A DNA stretch of 64,000 bases from Dacryopinax spathularia (Eukaryota; Basidiomycota; Dacrymycetes; Dacrymycetales; Dacrymycetaceae). The notes under the pieces were generated by a model. That model worked only from the letters and a program-made list of their open reading frames with translations. It did no database searches and had not been told where the DNA came from. The position numbers and the translations under genes were made by a program. The first letter of the stretch is position 1; each line of letters opens with the position of its first letter. The stretch lies in contig JBBPFI010000017.1 in NCBI GenBank assembly GCA_037974965.1, positions 682,001 through 746,000 on the forward strand, written 5' to 3'. Of the stretch, positions 43,534-55,449 are shown piece by piece.

Positions 43534-45656
43534 ATGCGCGACTTCCACCCTCACTCGAAACTACCGTTCCCTTACCCTCGGAATCTGACTGTTCCCCAGT
43601 TCTTGCTGGATGAGACGGTGCATCCCTTGCGGCCCAGTCGAGAGCCAACGTCTCGCTGGCTGATTGATGGCGCTACTGGACGTCCATATTGCCTGGCGGA
43701 AATACGACAGAGAGTCGAGCAAATTGCCCGCGCTGCCAAAGCACGCTGGGACTTACAGCCTGGCGATGTCGTGTGCTTATATAGCCCGAACCACATTGGT
43801 ATGTTATCTTTCAATCGTAATATGGCGGCCGTCTTGATCAAGAACTCAGATTACCCGGTTGTGATCTGGGCAATGCATCGACTTGGATGTACGGTCACGG
43901 GGGCGAACCCTCTCTACACCATCGGAGAGTTAGAGTTCCAGCTGAAGGAAACGTCCTCTAAGCTTCTTTTTACGTCACCCGCGTCGTTCCCGAAGGCTCT
44001 GGATGCAGCGACTCGAGCTGGACTGTTGAGCTCCTCAAATATTGTACTGCTGTCGTCGACACCTGCGGTATCCACCCTAGGAGAGCAGTCTACAGCTGCA
44101 AAGGTCACAACGGTTGGCCAGCTGGTTACGGAGGGTTCTATGCTCGATAAGAACTATGATGAGCCCCGAGGTGCTTCTATTGGGGACACCGTTGCCTTCC
44201 TAGGGCTTTCAAGCGGGACGACGGGCTTGCCGAAGGCGGTTGCGGTGTCGCATCGCGGTGTGATTGCTGTTATGTTGCAAATGGCTTATCACAACCGTGC
44301 CAACGATGAAACGATTCCTGAGGAGCACAGGTGGATCAACCCCGGAGACCTTGCAATCGGAGGTATGCCCGACATCTATTCAGTCTATCCGTGACTCTCA
44401 CCCCGCCCAGTATTGCCTTTCTATCATATCTATGGGCTCGTTGGAGCGGTACGTCCCGTTCGTGATTGATTGCGAGTCGTCCAAGTCGTTTGACCGGTAC
44501 TTGTTGGTCCATCTTCAGCTGCATTCTCAGCTGTTTGGTGGGGCCGGGATCGTCGTGGTGCCCGGTTTCCAGCTCGAACACTTCGTGGCAACAATCGCAA
44601 AGTATAAGATCACACATCTAGCGTACGTGCTACCACGTCACAAAGTGATAGCACAGCTCATAAATTGACAACTGCAGCGTGGTACCACCGATCATCGTTC
44701 AGATGCTTCATGTAAGCGGTCACGCACAGCCAGGACCCGTCTGATCGCTAGCAACAGAATCCGCTCACGACCAAATACGATCTTTCCCACGTCCGTTGGG
44801 TACTCTCTGGTGGCGCGCCGATTTCGGCAGACGTGATAAAGGACCTACGGTCAATGCTGCCTCAAGCAAAAGTTGGAGTAGCATATGGATTGACTGAGAC
44901 CTCGACATTGGCCACCCTGGTCAGCGGTGCTTCTTGAATCGACGTGGTCATCTGACTAATCAAATAGCTAGTTCGACGCCTTCGGCCCCCCTGCGGATGG
45001 GTCCTGCGGTGTGCTCGCGCCTGATACATATGCTCGGGTCGTGAAAACGGACGGGACATCCGCGGACTACGATGAACCGGGAGAGATATGGGTCAAAGGT
45101 CCACAGGTAGCACTCGGTTACCTGAACAACAAGAAAGCCACGGAGGAGACGTTCCTTCCTGATGGATGGGTGAGAACAGGGGACGAAGGATACGTTTCGA
45201 GGGAAGGAAATGTGTATATTGTAGATCGGCTGAAAGTGAGGACGGTCTTTTCCGCTCTCAACGTGAAGCTGACGAGAAGTATAGGAGTTGATCAAAGTGA
45301 GCGGGTTCCAGGTCGCCCCAGCTGAGCTCGAGGGACACCTGCTCGCCCATCCATACGTGGAGGATGTCGGTGTAATCGGCGTTCCGGATGACAGGAAGGG
45401 GGAAGTGCCGATGGCCTTCATCGTGCTCAAAGGCTCGGTCTCCAGACGCGCAACGTCTGGTGCGGAACAGGAGCAACGAATCAAGCAGGAGCTCAGCAAG
45501 TGGGTGAGCGATCAGAAGGTACGATACAAGTGGCTGGACGGAGGTGTCCAGCTCGTCGACGCAATACCGAAAGTGCCGAGCGGCAAGATTCTGCGCCGCG
45601 TATTGAGAGAGCAATGGAACGAACAAAGGAAGGAAGGGGTGCAGGCAAAGCTGTGA
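43534..45656 (+). CDS. Peroxisomal 4CL-like acyl/aryl-CoA synthetase, copy 2
   Basis: This is an ANL adenylate-forming ligase. The start MRDFHPHSKLPFPYPRNLTV at 43534 matches the other three copies. Motifs in order: DYPVVIWAMHRLGCTVTGAN, the nucleotide loop LGLSSGTTGLPKAVAV, LPFYHIYGLVGA, VGVAYGLTETSTL, GEIWVKGPQ, GYLNNKKATEETFLPDGW, GDEGYVSREGNVYIVDRLK, then SGFQVAPAELEGHL and the lysine motif VPSGKILRRVLR. It ends VQAKL, a PTS1-type signal for peroxisomes. About seven introns are evident. It is closest to copy 3 just downstream (both have TGANPLYT and LPFYHIYGLVG) and less like copies 1 and 4. The substrate is unknown: aromatic or fatty acid. Confidence 0.9.
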
Positions 45657-46704
45657 GTTGCCCAACAGATGGTGACGCTGGGCATTCACGGCGCTAACCG
45701 CTAGAGCCTAAATCAAAGACTGTCTCGACATTTGCGGGATAGACGTAATTTGATGTGCCTTATAATCATCTGTCTCCCTGCGCTTGCTTCGTCCTCAGTG
45801 GCTATGCAGTCGGAGTCGGCATAGAAATCGGTCAGGTACCGTGACATGGTATGCTAAGCAGTGCAAGGCCAAGCCCGTGCTTACAAAATCACCGCATGGC
45901 GATTGTATTTCTTACATGTTCACCGATTTCTTTCCCAAACCCAGCCAGCGTTCGCATGACACTTGCTCCGTTACGTTTGTATACCCGTTCAGGCGAGGCA
46001 TCTTGGAAGACCATCCTTTCCGCCAGAAAGATTTTCCGTAAGCAAAGCTTTTCTTAGCGCAAGTGCAAACCATCCGCAGACCGTAATCTCTTTTGCTCAT
46101 GCCTTGTCCGCTGGTTCTGTTGAGCTGATTGACATCAGCCCGCATTGAAGAGGCCTCTATGGTCGGACCGGATACTGCAAGCATTGACCCAACTGAGATC
46201 CTTTTTTTCTCAGTCCTGCTCGTATTCCGCTAGATTAATATGACTTCTCTAGCGAAAGGCTCTCAGCGCCACTTCCCTCCGATGGACTGCGCTATAGAAT
46301 CTTGCCGCCCTATCGTATTCATTTCCGCTACTAGACCCTGATTTCAACTAATGGCTCGGCGACGCTCCCTCGCAGTTCTCACGAATGTTCCGCCTTGATA
46401 TGTTCTGCATAGCTTCTCACACAAGGCAGTGGTAGGCTTGAACCCATATAGCGGCAAGCAATGTCTCCATCGGAAGTTCCAGAACGCCTCGTTCCATATC
46501 ACTTGTCCGAGCCGGTCGCCATCTGCTCCTGGCAGCCGGATGTTGGCTCATCGGGGTCCGCCATGTAGCAGCAGAGGTACGTCTCTGCCGCATCTACTCT
46601 ATGGAAGCTCATGGCACGAGGCATGAAGCGGGGATTTAAGTATATAGAGCTGTTTGGAGTGGACGGTATGCAGGCGAACACATCTAGATCTTCACTACGC
46701 CCCC
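45657..46704. other. Spacer between tandem CoA ligases
   Basis: About 1.05 kb between copies 2 and 3. No genes or elements were recognised. It should hold the 3' end of copy 2 and the promoter of copy 3. Confidence 0.5.
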
Positions 46705-48829
46705 ATGCCTGAGTTCCAACCCCAGTCCAGGCTGCCGTACCCCTACCCACGTCATCTGACGGTGCCTCAATTTCTGTTGGATGAGCTTGTGCATCCTTTG
46801 CGCCCCAGACGCGACCCCGATTCGCCCTGGCTAATCGATGGTGTGACTGGGCGTAGTTATCGCCTTCAAGAAATCAAGGAGAGGGTGGAACAAGTTGCCC
46901 GAGCCGCCAAGGCGCGATGGGACTTGAAGCCAGGTGATGTGGTGTGTATGTACAGCCCGAATGACATCGGTAAGCCATCGATGATTTGTAGCTGGAGCTG
47001 CACTGACAAGAAGCTCTCAGATTACCCGATTGTTATCTGGGCGATGCATCGACTTGGGTGCATTGTAACGGGCGCCAATCCCCTTTATACAGTCGGGGAG
47101 CTGGAGTATCAGCTGAAGGAGACATCTTCTAAACTCTTATTCACGGTGCCCATGTGTCTACCAAAAGCTTTGGAAGCCGCCTCGCGGTCGAAACTTTTCG
47201 ATACAGCCAACGTGGTCATTCTGTCCCCTCGGTCGCAAACCCACTCAGCAGGTGATAAGTCAGCGTCCGCTAACCTCGTCACCGTGGATCGATTGGCCGC
47301 TGAAGGAGCTAAGCTCGACAAGAACTACACCGAGCCGAGAGGTCCCCTCGTCGGTGAAACTGTTGCATATCTCGGCTTCTCAAGCGGGACAACGGGTCTA
47401 CCTAAGGCGGTTGCAGTGCCGCATCGAGGAGCCATGGCCACGGTTCTGCAAATGTGCTGGCTGTACGGAGTAAACGACAGCACACTCCCTCCGGGAGATA
47501 GCTGGATAAATCGAGGAGATTTAGGACTCGGAGGTGCGCCCGTTAGGTGTCTTACTCTCCCTGTCATCCCTGACGGTGCAACAGTGCTGCCCTTCTATCA
47601 TATTTACGGACTTGTGGGAGTTGTACGTGGCCTTGTTCCACCGCTAGACGCAGCGTTTTGATGTTAACCATTCCCACGTGCCCAGCTCCATTCCCTCCTG
47701 TTCTGCGGCGCAGGTGTAGTCGTCATCCCTGGCTTCCAGCTCGAGCATTTCCTAGGCATCATCGTCAAGTACAGGATAGCGCATATCCCGTACGTGGTCT
47801 GATCATGGCTGGCATAGATTGAGCACCTAACCGCGTGGAATGCAGAGTCGTACCGCCCATCCTCATGCACATGCTCAATGTACGTAGCATGACTCCCACA
47901 TTGAGTCTCACTAACCGGGTCAACAGAGTCCCATTACTCGAAAGTACGATTTGTCCTGTGTCCGCTGGCTCCTTTCGGCAGGAGCGCCGCTCTCTGCCGA
48001 AGTCATGCAGGACCTCAGAAAGCTCGTGCCGAGAGCCAGAGCTGGTATGGCATACGGTCTGACGGAAACGTCCTCGCTAGTCAGCATGGTGCGCAATCTG
48101 CCAACCCGGCACTCCTCTATTCCCACTGACCAGCTGTCCAGTTCCCATGGTTCACCCCGCCTGTCGATGGCTCTTGCGGAATCTTGGTTCCAGATACGTG
48201 CGCTCGTATCGTCAAACCAGACGGCTCGCTCGCGCACTACGACGAATCTGGAGAGATTTGGGTGAAGGGGCCACAGACCGCTATAGGGTATCTGAACAAC
48301 CCAAAAGCGACGGAGGAGACGTTCCTCCCTGGAGGCTGGCTACGAACAGGGGACTTGGGATATATTGCGCGCGACGGCAGCCTGTTTATCGTTGACCGGC
48401 TGAAGGTGCGCATATTCTGGCGTAATGATGATGCAGAGAAGCTGATAGGAAGAATAGGAACTGATCAAGGTTAGTGGGTTCCAGGTCGCCCCTGCCGAGT
48501 TGGAGGGACACCTGATGACCCATCCGCACGTGCAAGACGTTGGCGTGATCGGTATCCCACACCAGACGAAAGGCGAAGTTCCTCTGGCGTTCGTGGTGCT
48601 CACGCCAGCCGTCGCCAAGAGCGTTTCGTCCAGTCCGGAGGACGCCAACCGGATCAAGGAAGAGCTCAAGACCTGGGTGAGCCAGCAGAAGGTTCGGTAC
48701 AAGTGGCTGGACGGAGGGGTGGAGTTTGTGCAGGCCATTCCCAAGGTGCCTAGCGGGAAGATCTTGCGCAGAGTGCTGAAGGAGCAGTGGAAGGAGCAGG
48801 TGAAGGCGAATCCACAGGCCAAGCTCTAA
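46705..48829 (+). CDS. Peroxisomal 4CL-like acyl/aryl-CoA synthetase, copy 3
   Basis: A tandem neighbour of copy 2 with the same domain order. The start MPEFQPQSRLPYPYPRHLTV is at 46705. Motifs: DYPIVIWAMHRLGCIVTGAN, the loop LGFSSGTTGLPKAVAV, VLPFYHIYGLVGV after a short intron, VAGMAYGLTETSS-like region (RAGMAYGLTETSSLVSM), GEIWVKGPQTAIGYLNNPK, GDLGYIARDGSLFIVDRLK, SGFQVAPAELEGHL and VPSGKILRRVLKEQ. The end is NPQAKL (PTS1). It ends about 110 bp from copy 4, which lies convergently. Its intron positions parallel copy 2, consistent with a tandem duplication followed by substantial divergence. Confidence 0.9.
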
Positions 48830-48941
48830 CGGTTCTTTCCACGGCTGTTCGCGACTCATCAAAATCGCGCTTAGATGAGGTCGATCCTTCCTTATGCTTA
48901 GCCTAAATTAATCATACACGTCCAATTTGACCCCAAGTGGT

Positions 48942-51595
48942 TTACAGCTTCGCCATAGCAGGCATACCCTTCTTCCTAGCTTCAACAATCTTCTTCGCTT
49001 CCTCCCTCAAAATCCGGCGCTACACCCAGCATCAGTCCCTTTCACCCACATCCCCTAAATCCACAGACTCACCAAGATCTTCCCACTCGGATTCTTCGGA
49101 ATAGCATCGACGAACACGACCCCCCCATCAAGCCACTTATACCTCACCTTCTGGTCCCTCACCCACTTCTTGATTTCCTCCGCAACAATTTCCTGCCCCC
49201 GATCCCCAGCAGCAGAGGCAGCTTCCTTCCCGGCGGAGGAGAGGACGACGAATGCGATTGGGACTTCTCCGCGGAGGTCGTCGGGGATGCCGACGACGCC
49301 GGCGTCGGAGACGTAGGCGTGCGAGAGGAGGTGACCTTCTAGTTCGGCGGGGGCGACTTGGAAGCCGTTTACTTTTAGGAATTCCTGCGTAGCATCAGCG
49401 TCAGCGTTAACAGCTCCACACTTGACCCCCGTCTCCCCCCGGCCCGCGAGGACCGAAGAGGGATAAGTGGGGCCGCGGGAAGCGGGGGTGGGACGGGGAA
49501 GGGAAGAAAGCGCACCTTCAACCGATCAAGAACATACAAATTCCCCTCCTCATCAATCCGCGCCTCATCCCCAGTCCTAACCCACCCATCAGACCTAAAC
49601 GTCTCCCGCGTCGCATTCTCATCGTTCAAGTACCCGACGGCCGTCTGGGGTCCTTTGACCCACAGCTCGCCGGGCTCGTTCGGGCCCGCGAGGGTGCCGT
49701 CGGGGCGGACTATGCGGGCGAGGGTGTGCGGGAGGAGCGTGCCGGCTGAGCCGTTTATGCTGGGTTTTTGGATCTCGAACTGCACGGGCGGAGGGTAAGC
49801 TCGCATTAGTCCTTACTAATATGGAAGAGCACGGCCAAGGGGAGAAGGCGGTGGGTGCGCCGGATACAGATGATCTTGGGAGGAAGGATCGCTGGAAAAG
49901 TGGGTGGGGACGCACCTGACAAACAGTAGTACTAGTCTCGGTCATCCCATACCCCTGGCCCATCCTCATACTCGGTATAAGCCGCTTGAACCGTTCGGTC
50001 ACTTCTGAGGAGAGGGGCGCAGCGCCAACCATGGCGAACCGGACGTGGGAGAGGTCGTAGAATTTTGTGAGGGGGCTCTGGGGCGGGCGTTAGCGGAGCT
50101 CTCGTCGAGGGGGAAGGCTGGGAGAGGATTGGGGAAGGGAAGAGTGGAGAAGAGGAGAGGACGTACGTTAAGCATCATAACGACCATCGGGGGAACAATA
50201 CTACGATACCCTCGCGTCAGCATTCGATCGCCTTATTAACAATCTCCCCGCATCTTCCCTCCTCCCTCCCCACATCCCCGCCTCCTCCCTCTTCTTCACT
50301 CGCAGAGCCAGACAGAGGTGGAGAGCGAGGCAGAGGGAGGAGAGGAGAGAGGAGGAGAAAGCTGAGAACAGGAGAGCGGAGAAGGGAAGAGAAAGAAGGA
50401 AGAAAGACGCACTACAAATGCGTAACCCTCCACCTGACAATACTCTCCAGCACATCCTTAAAGTTAAACTTCGGGACGACGAGGAGCGTGAGGCCCGTAA
50501 AGAGGGCGTGGTGCAACTTTCGGGGGAGGTGTTAGCTTGTGCATCTTTACAAGGCGGGAATGCAGAAGGGGATAGAGCGGGACGTACCGTCACCACAAGC
50601 CCATAAATATGAAACAGCGGCAAGACTGTCCTACCATCAGCCCATGCCCAACCTATAGCCTGCCCCTCAAGTGAGCACTCACCACCAAGCGCCACATCCC
50701 CCGCCCTAGCAAACCTCCCCCTCCCCACCCCCTCTCCCTCAAGCGTCCCCTCAGGCCAATTAACCTTCTCATGCACCGCCATCTGCAAACAATTCGCCAC
50801 CACACTCCTATGCGGGATCATAATAGCCTTCGGCAAGCCCGTTGTCCCACTCGAGAAACTCAAAAAGGCTATTGAGTTCCCCACTTCCCGGCCTCTGGGC
50901 TCTGAATAATTAGGCGGGAGAGCCCAGCCGGCGTGGGTTAGGCGCTCTGTGGTCTCGTATGACTGGCCCTGGTGTGGGTGGAGGGGAGGAGGGGAGGAGG
51001 GGGGGAAACAGCCTTTTCCTTCCCTAGTTCGCTCGGGGGGTGGGGGGGAGAAGACGATGATGTTGGATGGGGGTAGGCCGACCTGCTCTGCTGCGGCTAG
51101 AGCGGTAGGCAGAGAAGAGGGGGAGGAGAAGAGGAGGATTGAGTTGGTGGTTTTTAGTTGATGGCTCAGCTCGGAGGGCGTGTAGGATGGGTTTGCGCAT
51201 GAGACTGTGAGGCCGAGCCGGTGGAGGGCCCAGATCGTTATTGGGTAGTCTGTCGCCGTATCAGCAGCTGGATGGGAGAGCAAGAGCAGCTGCAAGAGCA
51301 ACGCACCGATACAGTTCGCCGAAAACAGACAAACGACCTTCCCCTCCCCTCCTCCGCCCAGGACGCCCCCTTCCCCACCCCACCTCGCTTGGATACCCCG
51401 GGCGAGACGCTCGACCCTCTCCCGAATCTCTTCCAGGCCGTAGCTCCTTCCCGTCGTGTCGTCTACCAGCCACTTAAAGCCAGGGAGCCGGGAGGGCCGG
51501 AGTGGGTGAGAGGGGGTGTCGAGTAGGAATTGGGGGATCGTCAGGTCGACGGGGTAGGGATGGGGGTTTTGGTGGTGCGGTTCGAAAGTGGTCAT
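48942..51595 (-). CDS. Peroxisomal 4CL-like acyl/aryl-CoA synthetase, copy 4
   Basis: This belongs to the subgroup of copy 1. The start MTTFEPHHQNPHPYPVDLTI is at 51595. Motifs: DYPITIWALHRLGLTVSCAN, FLSFSSGTTGLPKAIMI, LPLFHIYGLVV, RMGQGYGMTETSTTV, GELWVKGPQTAVGYLND, GWVRTGDEARIDEEGNLYV, NGFQVAPAELEGHL, the lysine motif NPSGKILR and the end PAMAKL at 48942 (PTS1). The region between YPSYT-type motif and loop is longer and Pro/Ser-rich compared with copies 2 and 3. Introns number about eight; some are purine/pyrimidine biased as in copy 1. It is convergent with copy 3, with 112 bp between stops. Confidence 0.9.
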
Positions 51596-52545
51596 CCTTG
51601 GTTTTTACTCTGTCCTGTGCCTGCGGTTAGATGGGAGCTGGAGATGCGACCCGAGGGACGAGGATGCGAGAGAGCGAGAGAGCGAGAGAGCGAGAGGGCA
51701 GCGAGGACCCAGAGGAAGAAAGGGACTGGACGGGGGTGCTGCCTGGGAAAGCGAGTGAGGTTTATACAGCCCTCAGGTCGAGCGGTACCGACCGCACGAG
51801 AAGTACTCCCGATCAATGATCACAGATCAGATCATTACCCACCGCTCGGCCTAATAATCCCCACAAACGACCCACACCCACCGAGCAAGAAGTAAATTCT
51901 CATGCCTGTAGGTACATAGATATAAGAACTCAGTACTCAGTAAATTCCTGACATACTCCCTCGGTGAGAGTGCTCAGAAGGCCGGATCATACCCAACGTT
52001 AACCCTGCATGGACCGCGTGGACCGAATGGGGTTGCGCGTGATCCCCATGACGAGAAGCATGAAATGCGGGGTACGGTGAGCCGGGGATCGTCCCGGGTT
52101 GTCGGTGTTAATAACCGGCGGCGAGGGGGAGATTAAGGCCGACAGGGGGAAACAAAAATCAAGCGCGTGATGCCGTGGGTACCGGGGCGCGACGCGCGAC
52201 TTTTGTTTGACCCCCTGACGCGGGCTTGTCAAGGCGTTGTTGGGAGGGCCGATGATGGGTTGTTTGAGTGTAGAGAAGGTGGGTTGTTTGACAGCGCCGA
52301 AGGAGGTAGTTTGAGTGCCGCGAAGGGCGCTAAGCTTCGGTTGTGGCGGCGACTCTTCGTCGGTGTTCTGTTGTGATACCGTACCGTATTGCGGCTCAGG
52401 AGCTGGGTTGGGGTGCTCCTAATTCGTTTGGTATACTGTACCCCTTTGACTTGCTTGGTCTTTGCTATCATCTTGCCTACGAGTCGTGCGATACCACTTC
52501 TGCATTGCATATACGAACGAAAACCTACGATCTGAGGAACAAGTT
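51596..52545. other. Divergent intergenic region
   Basis: About 950 bp between the ligase start (minus) and the start of the transmembrane protein gene (plus). It contains a short GAGAGAGC tandem run (about 51667-51695). No other element or gene was seen. Confidence 0.5.
51667..51695. repeat. (GAGAGAGC)n tandem repeat
   Basis: Three to four copies of the 8-mer GAGAGAGC in the likely 5' leader or promoter of CoA-ligase copy 4. Confidence 0.75.
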
Positions 52546-53923
52546 ATGCAGTCCTCCACCTCAACACCGTCCTCATCCTCCACCTCAACCTGCCCACCAG
52601 CGCAATCCCGACCCGCCTCCCCCGCCTCTCCATCCCAAGCTCCTGATGAGATCCAGCGCCAACCCTCCGCAGAGCTCTCAGCCTCGGTGATCCTCATCTC
52701 ACCCCAGCCTTCTCTCTCCCAACCCTCAACCTCATCCCCACCATCTGACGAAGAAACATCGGCATGCCACCTAGCCGACGCGAGCACGTCCTACCCTCCC
52801 GCCCAACCCAACCCCATCAACACCCCCAACCCACCAAACAACCGACCCGACAACACCCAAGCTATCCGACAAACCATAGCTCCCGACCTAAACGTCGCCC
52901 TCACCTTCCTCCTCCTCCTCTTCTCCCACCTCGGACTCCTAACCGCCCGCTACCCCCCCATCCGGCGCAGAGAACGCGTAGCCTACACTCAAACTTGGCG
53001 CAACCGGGCCCGAGCCACAAAGCGGGCCGTTAAAGGTGTTAGGGAAGAGGCGGGGGAGGTGGTGCATAGAGCTGCGGCGATTAGTATGGGGGATGTTCAG
53101 CTTGTGCGTCCCTTTCTTGTTCTTCTAAAGTGCATGGACAGGTTGACAAGGAATTGTGTAGGTCACCGAATCAGCGCAGGCTAGGCTGCCGCACGTATTC
53201 CAGATCCTGCACACCGTCCGGGAGCGTCTCCTCAAGCTGTACGAGACTCTCCCGCCTCTGCCTCTGCCTCTGCCGAGAGGTGAGGATGCCGAGGGAGGAG
53301 GAGAGGGAAGGGAAGGAGAAGGGGAGCTGAGCCAAGGAGTGCGGGAGATGAACAGAGGAGTGAGGGAGATGCTAGCCCGCTGTCTTGAGCTGAGCATCGG
53401 GGGTGTTGAGAGGGTCGAGGAGGAAGTTGTTGCCGTACGTCCTTCCTCTCTCCTCAACTCCAAAACCAGGCGTGCTGACTACGAGGTAACTTGAATGTAG
53501 TTGAGGATCCTAGCGCGGCGCTACGCCCCCTCCCTCTCTGACCTCCTCACAAACGCCCTCCACTCCCTTCGGCAAAACATGCCCTCCCTGTCCGTCCCCA
53601 TCCCCGTCCGAGCCAAGCTCCTTCCAACAGCCTTTCACTCCCATTCCACTTCACCCCCAGCCTCCGCCGCTCAACAAGCCTTACCTATCGATCCCCCGCC
53701 CCGAACAAACCCGGACTGGGGCATCCGTACTCTCCTCCTCCCCTCACTAGAGCCGGGGGATAGGAGGAGATACGCACCGACGGTGACGATCTTGAGCGGG
53801 GCGGGATGGGGCGAGGAGGGGGTTGGGGGGGTTTTGGGGGGTGTCATGCCTGGGTTGGAGGCGATTCGCGCGGGTGGGGGAAGGGGGAGGGGTTGCGGGG
53901 TTGAGGTTGGGGTTGGCGAATGA
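52546..53923 (+). CDS. Hypothetical single-span membrane protein
   Basis: Three exons. I do not recognise the family. The start MQSSTSTPSSSSTSTCPPAQ (52546) is the best in-frame ATG; a longer frame starts upstream at 52462. About 120 residues of Ser/Pro-rich sequence are followed by one hydrophobic segment, LNVALTFLLLLFSHLGLLTA, then a basic/amphipathic helix (RARATKRAVKGVREEAGEVV). After a GTGCGT intron comes VTESAQARLPHVFQILHTVR and a possible coiled coil (LSQGVREMNRGVREMLARCL). The last exon has LRILARRYAPSLSDLLTNAL, then a Gly-rich end. Both introns are short and keep frame. A single-pass membrane protein with a cytosolic helical part is likely. Confidence 0.65.
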
Positions 53924-55266
53924 ATGAGGTTGCAGGGTTTGTGGAGTATGATGTGGGTGTGGTGCGTGTGGTAGAGGATGAGTGGGTATGGGGAGCGGCT
54001 GAACGAGGGTTTTCCGTGTACAGGAAATGGAGGAGGAGGCGGTGTGCGGAACTCCTGATGTTGGAAAGAGGGATTAGACAGACAATCAAATCCAGAATGA
54101 CAACAAGTATCCGCTGTAGCATATGTAGTAGCATAGCATTCGGACACATGTATATCTTCCGACGCTCTCACTATCGAGAGTACATACCAGCGCATCGCGG
54201 CGACCAGAACGAGCCTGAGGGGCATCAGTCTTCTCACACTAGTACTGCTGCAAGCGGACAATGGGCCACCCGTGTCCGTCCTGACTCTCGAAATTTAGCC
54301 TGTCGCCGGTCTTGTGTTGCTCGGACGTTCGAGAGCTATCAACAGGAACCCATCAGCAGTCTCGGGAGAAAAGAGCCAAGCGCACCTCCTTTCTTTTGAA
54401 AGGGACTTATTTCCCTGATTTGGCCTTCAAATCCAACAGATCGGATCAGCTCGAGAAAATCATCCCTAGATCGAAGGGGGAAGACCAATATTCCGAACAC
54501 CCAACATTCCTACCGGCTAAACGTTCACACGAGCAGGGGATCAGCCAAGTCTTCTTTGTGGCTGGGAGGGTGCCAGTACTTAGTGGTAAGCAGCGTAAGC
54601 CGCTCGGGCAGGGATCGGCCTTCCTCTCTCCTCTCGAGTCTTCTGGGCCGGTTATGGACCTGGATTCATTAACTGAACGGGTTGTGGGGGTATGAGGATG
54701 TTAGTGCCGGCTATGAACCTGCCTTGTGGTACTGCTCGATGGCCGAGGCACGAAAGCCGCAACTCCGAAGGATTGCGCTTCCCGTCGGGGCGAATGATTA
54801 CGGCACCGTCCGAGAGCACCCCCAAGCCAGGAGCCGGACTCTCCTACGCGCACTTCAGCGCCAAAAGAGTACAGTGTTCAATGTCTGGAAGGTACTGGAG
54901 ACTTGTCATCTTAAGCAACAGCTCGTGACCGCCCAGGCGCGCACCGTCTGATCCGGCCAGTTCCGTCCAACAATGATATAATAATACTGACAATCCAGGC
55001 CGATTATTCAACAGCGGAGTCCGAATCCCATTACATAGTGGTCCAAGGGCACGGCAGGATCACTGATCTGATCGCCGTTCCATTCAATGCAGGCGCTGGA
55101 AATTGTATGTGCGGCGTGAGGGGGCTGCGTCATGTGCTTGCCTCAAAGTAGGGGGCGATCAAGCCTATCTTGTTCTGCTGGTTGATCAAGCTTCCTCCGT
55201 TGCTCAGGATGATGGTCTGACTGCCGGACGGACTGGTCAATCCGTGGTCTGACGACTCGCCGTCCG
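53924..55266. other. Intergenic region left of the MULE
   Basis: About 1.34 kb without a recognised gene. A plus-strand frame at 54312-54695 (127 codons) has no known motif. The region is less GC-rich than its neighbours. Confidence 0.5.
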
Positions 55267-55275
55267 CAGCCCCGG
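55267..55275. repeat. Target-site duplication, left copy
   Basis: CAGCCCCGG, identical to 57369-57377 on the other side of the MULE. A length of 9 bp is typical for MULE insertions. Confidence 0.7.
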
Positions 55276-55340
55276 CCCTCGGCCACACATTTGTGGGTTT
55301 GGGTGTGTGATGTGCCGCAAGAAAGAGAAACGGGTGTGAT

Positions 55341-55434
55341 CCGGATCCAGATCGAAGAATTTAGTCGGATGCCATCGACTAGTGTGTTTATTTATCGGAT
55401 GCCAGTGCTGAACTATATTTTGTCCGATGCCATC
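55341..55434. repeat. MULE terminal inverted repeat, left
   Basis: It matches the reverse complement of 57214-57309 over about 95 bp, with a block of near identity around GATCGAAG..TTAGTCGGATGCCATCGACTA and more scattered changes inward. It contains CGGATGCCA-type motifs at about 55366, 55396 and 55425, possible transposase-binding sites. The transposase stop codon lies only 15 bp inside it. Confidence 0.85.
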
Positions 55435-55449
55435 CATCTTTGCCACTAT

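Noticed and set aside
14435-51595. A secondary-metabolite gene cluster around the CoA ligases
   Set aside because: No polyketide synthase, peptide synthetase, terpene cyclase, P450 or cluster regulator lies between them; the neighbours are housekeeping genes.
54312-54695. 127-codon frame left of the MULE
   Set aside because: No family motif or intron evidence, and it is not part of the transposon, whose end is fixed by the target duplication.
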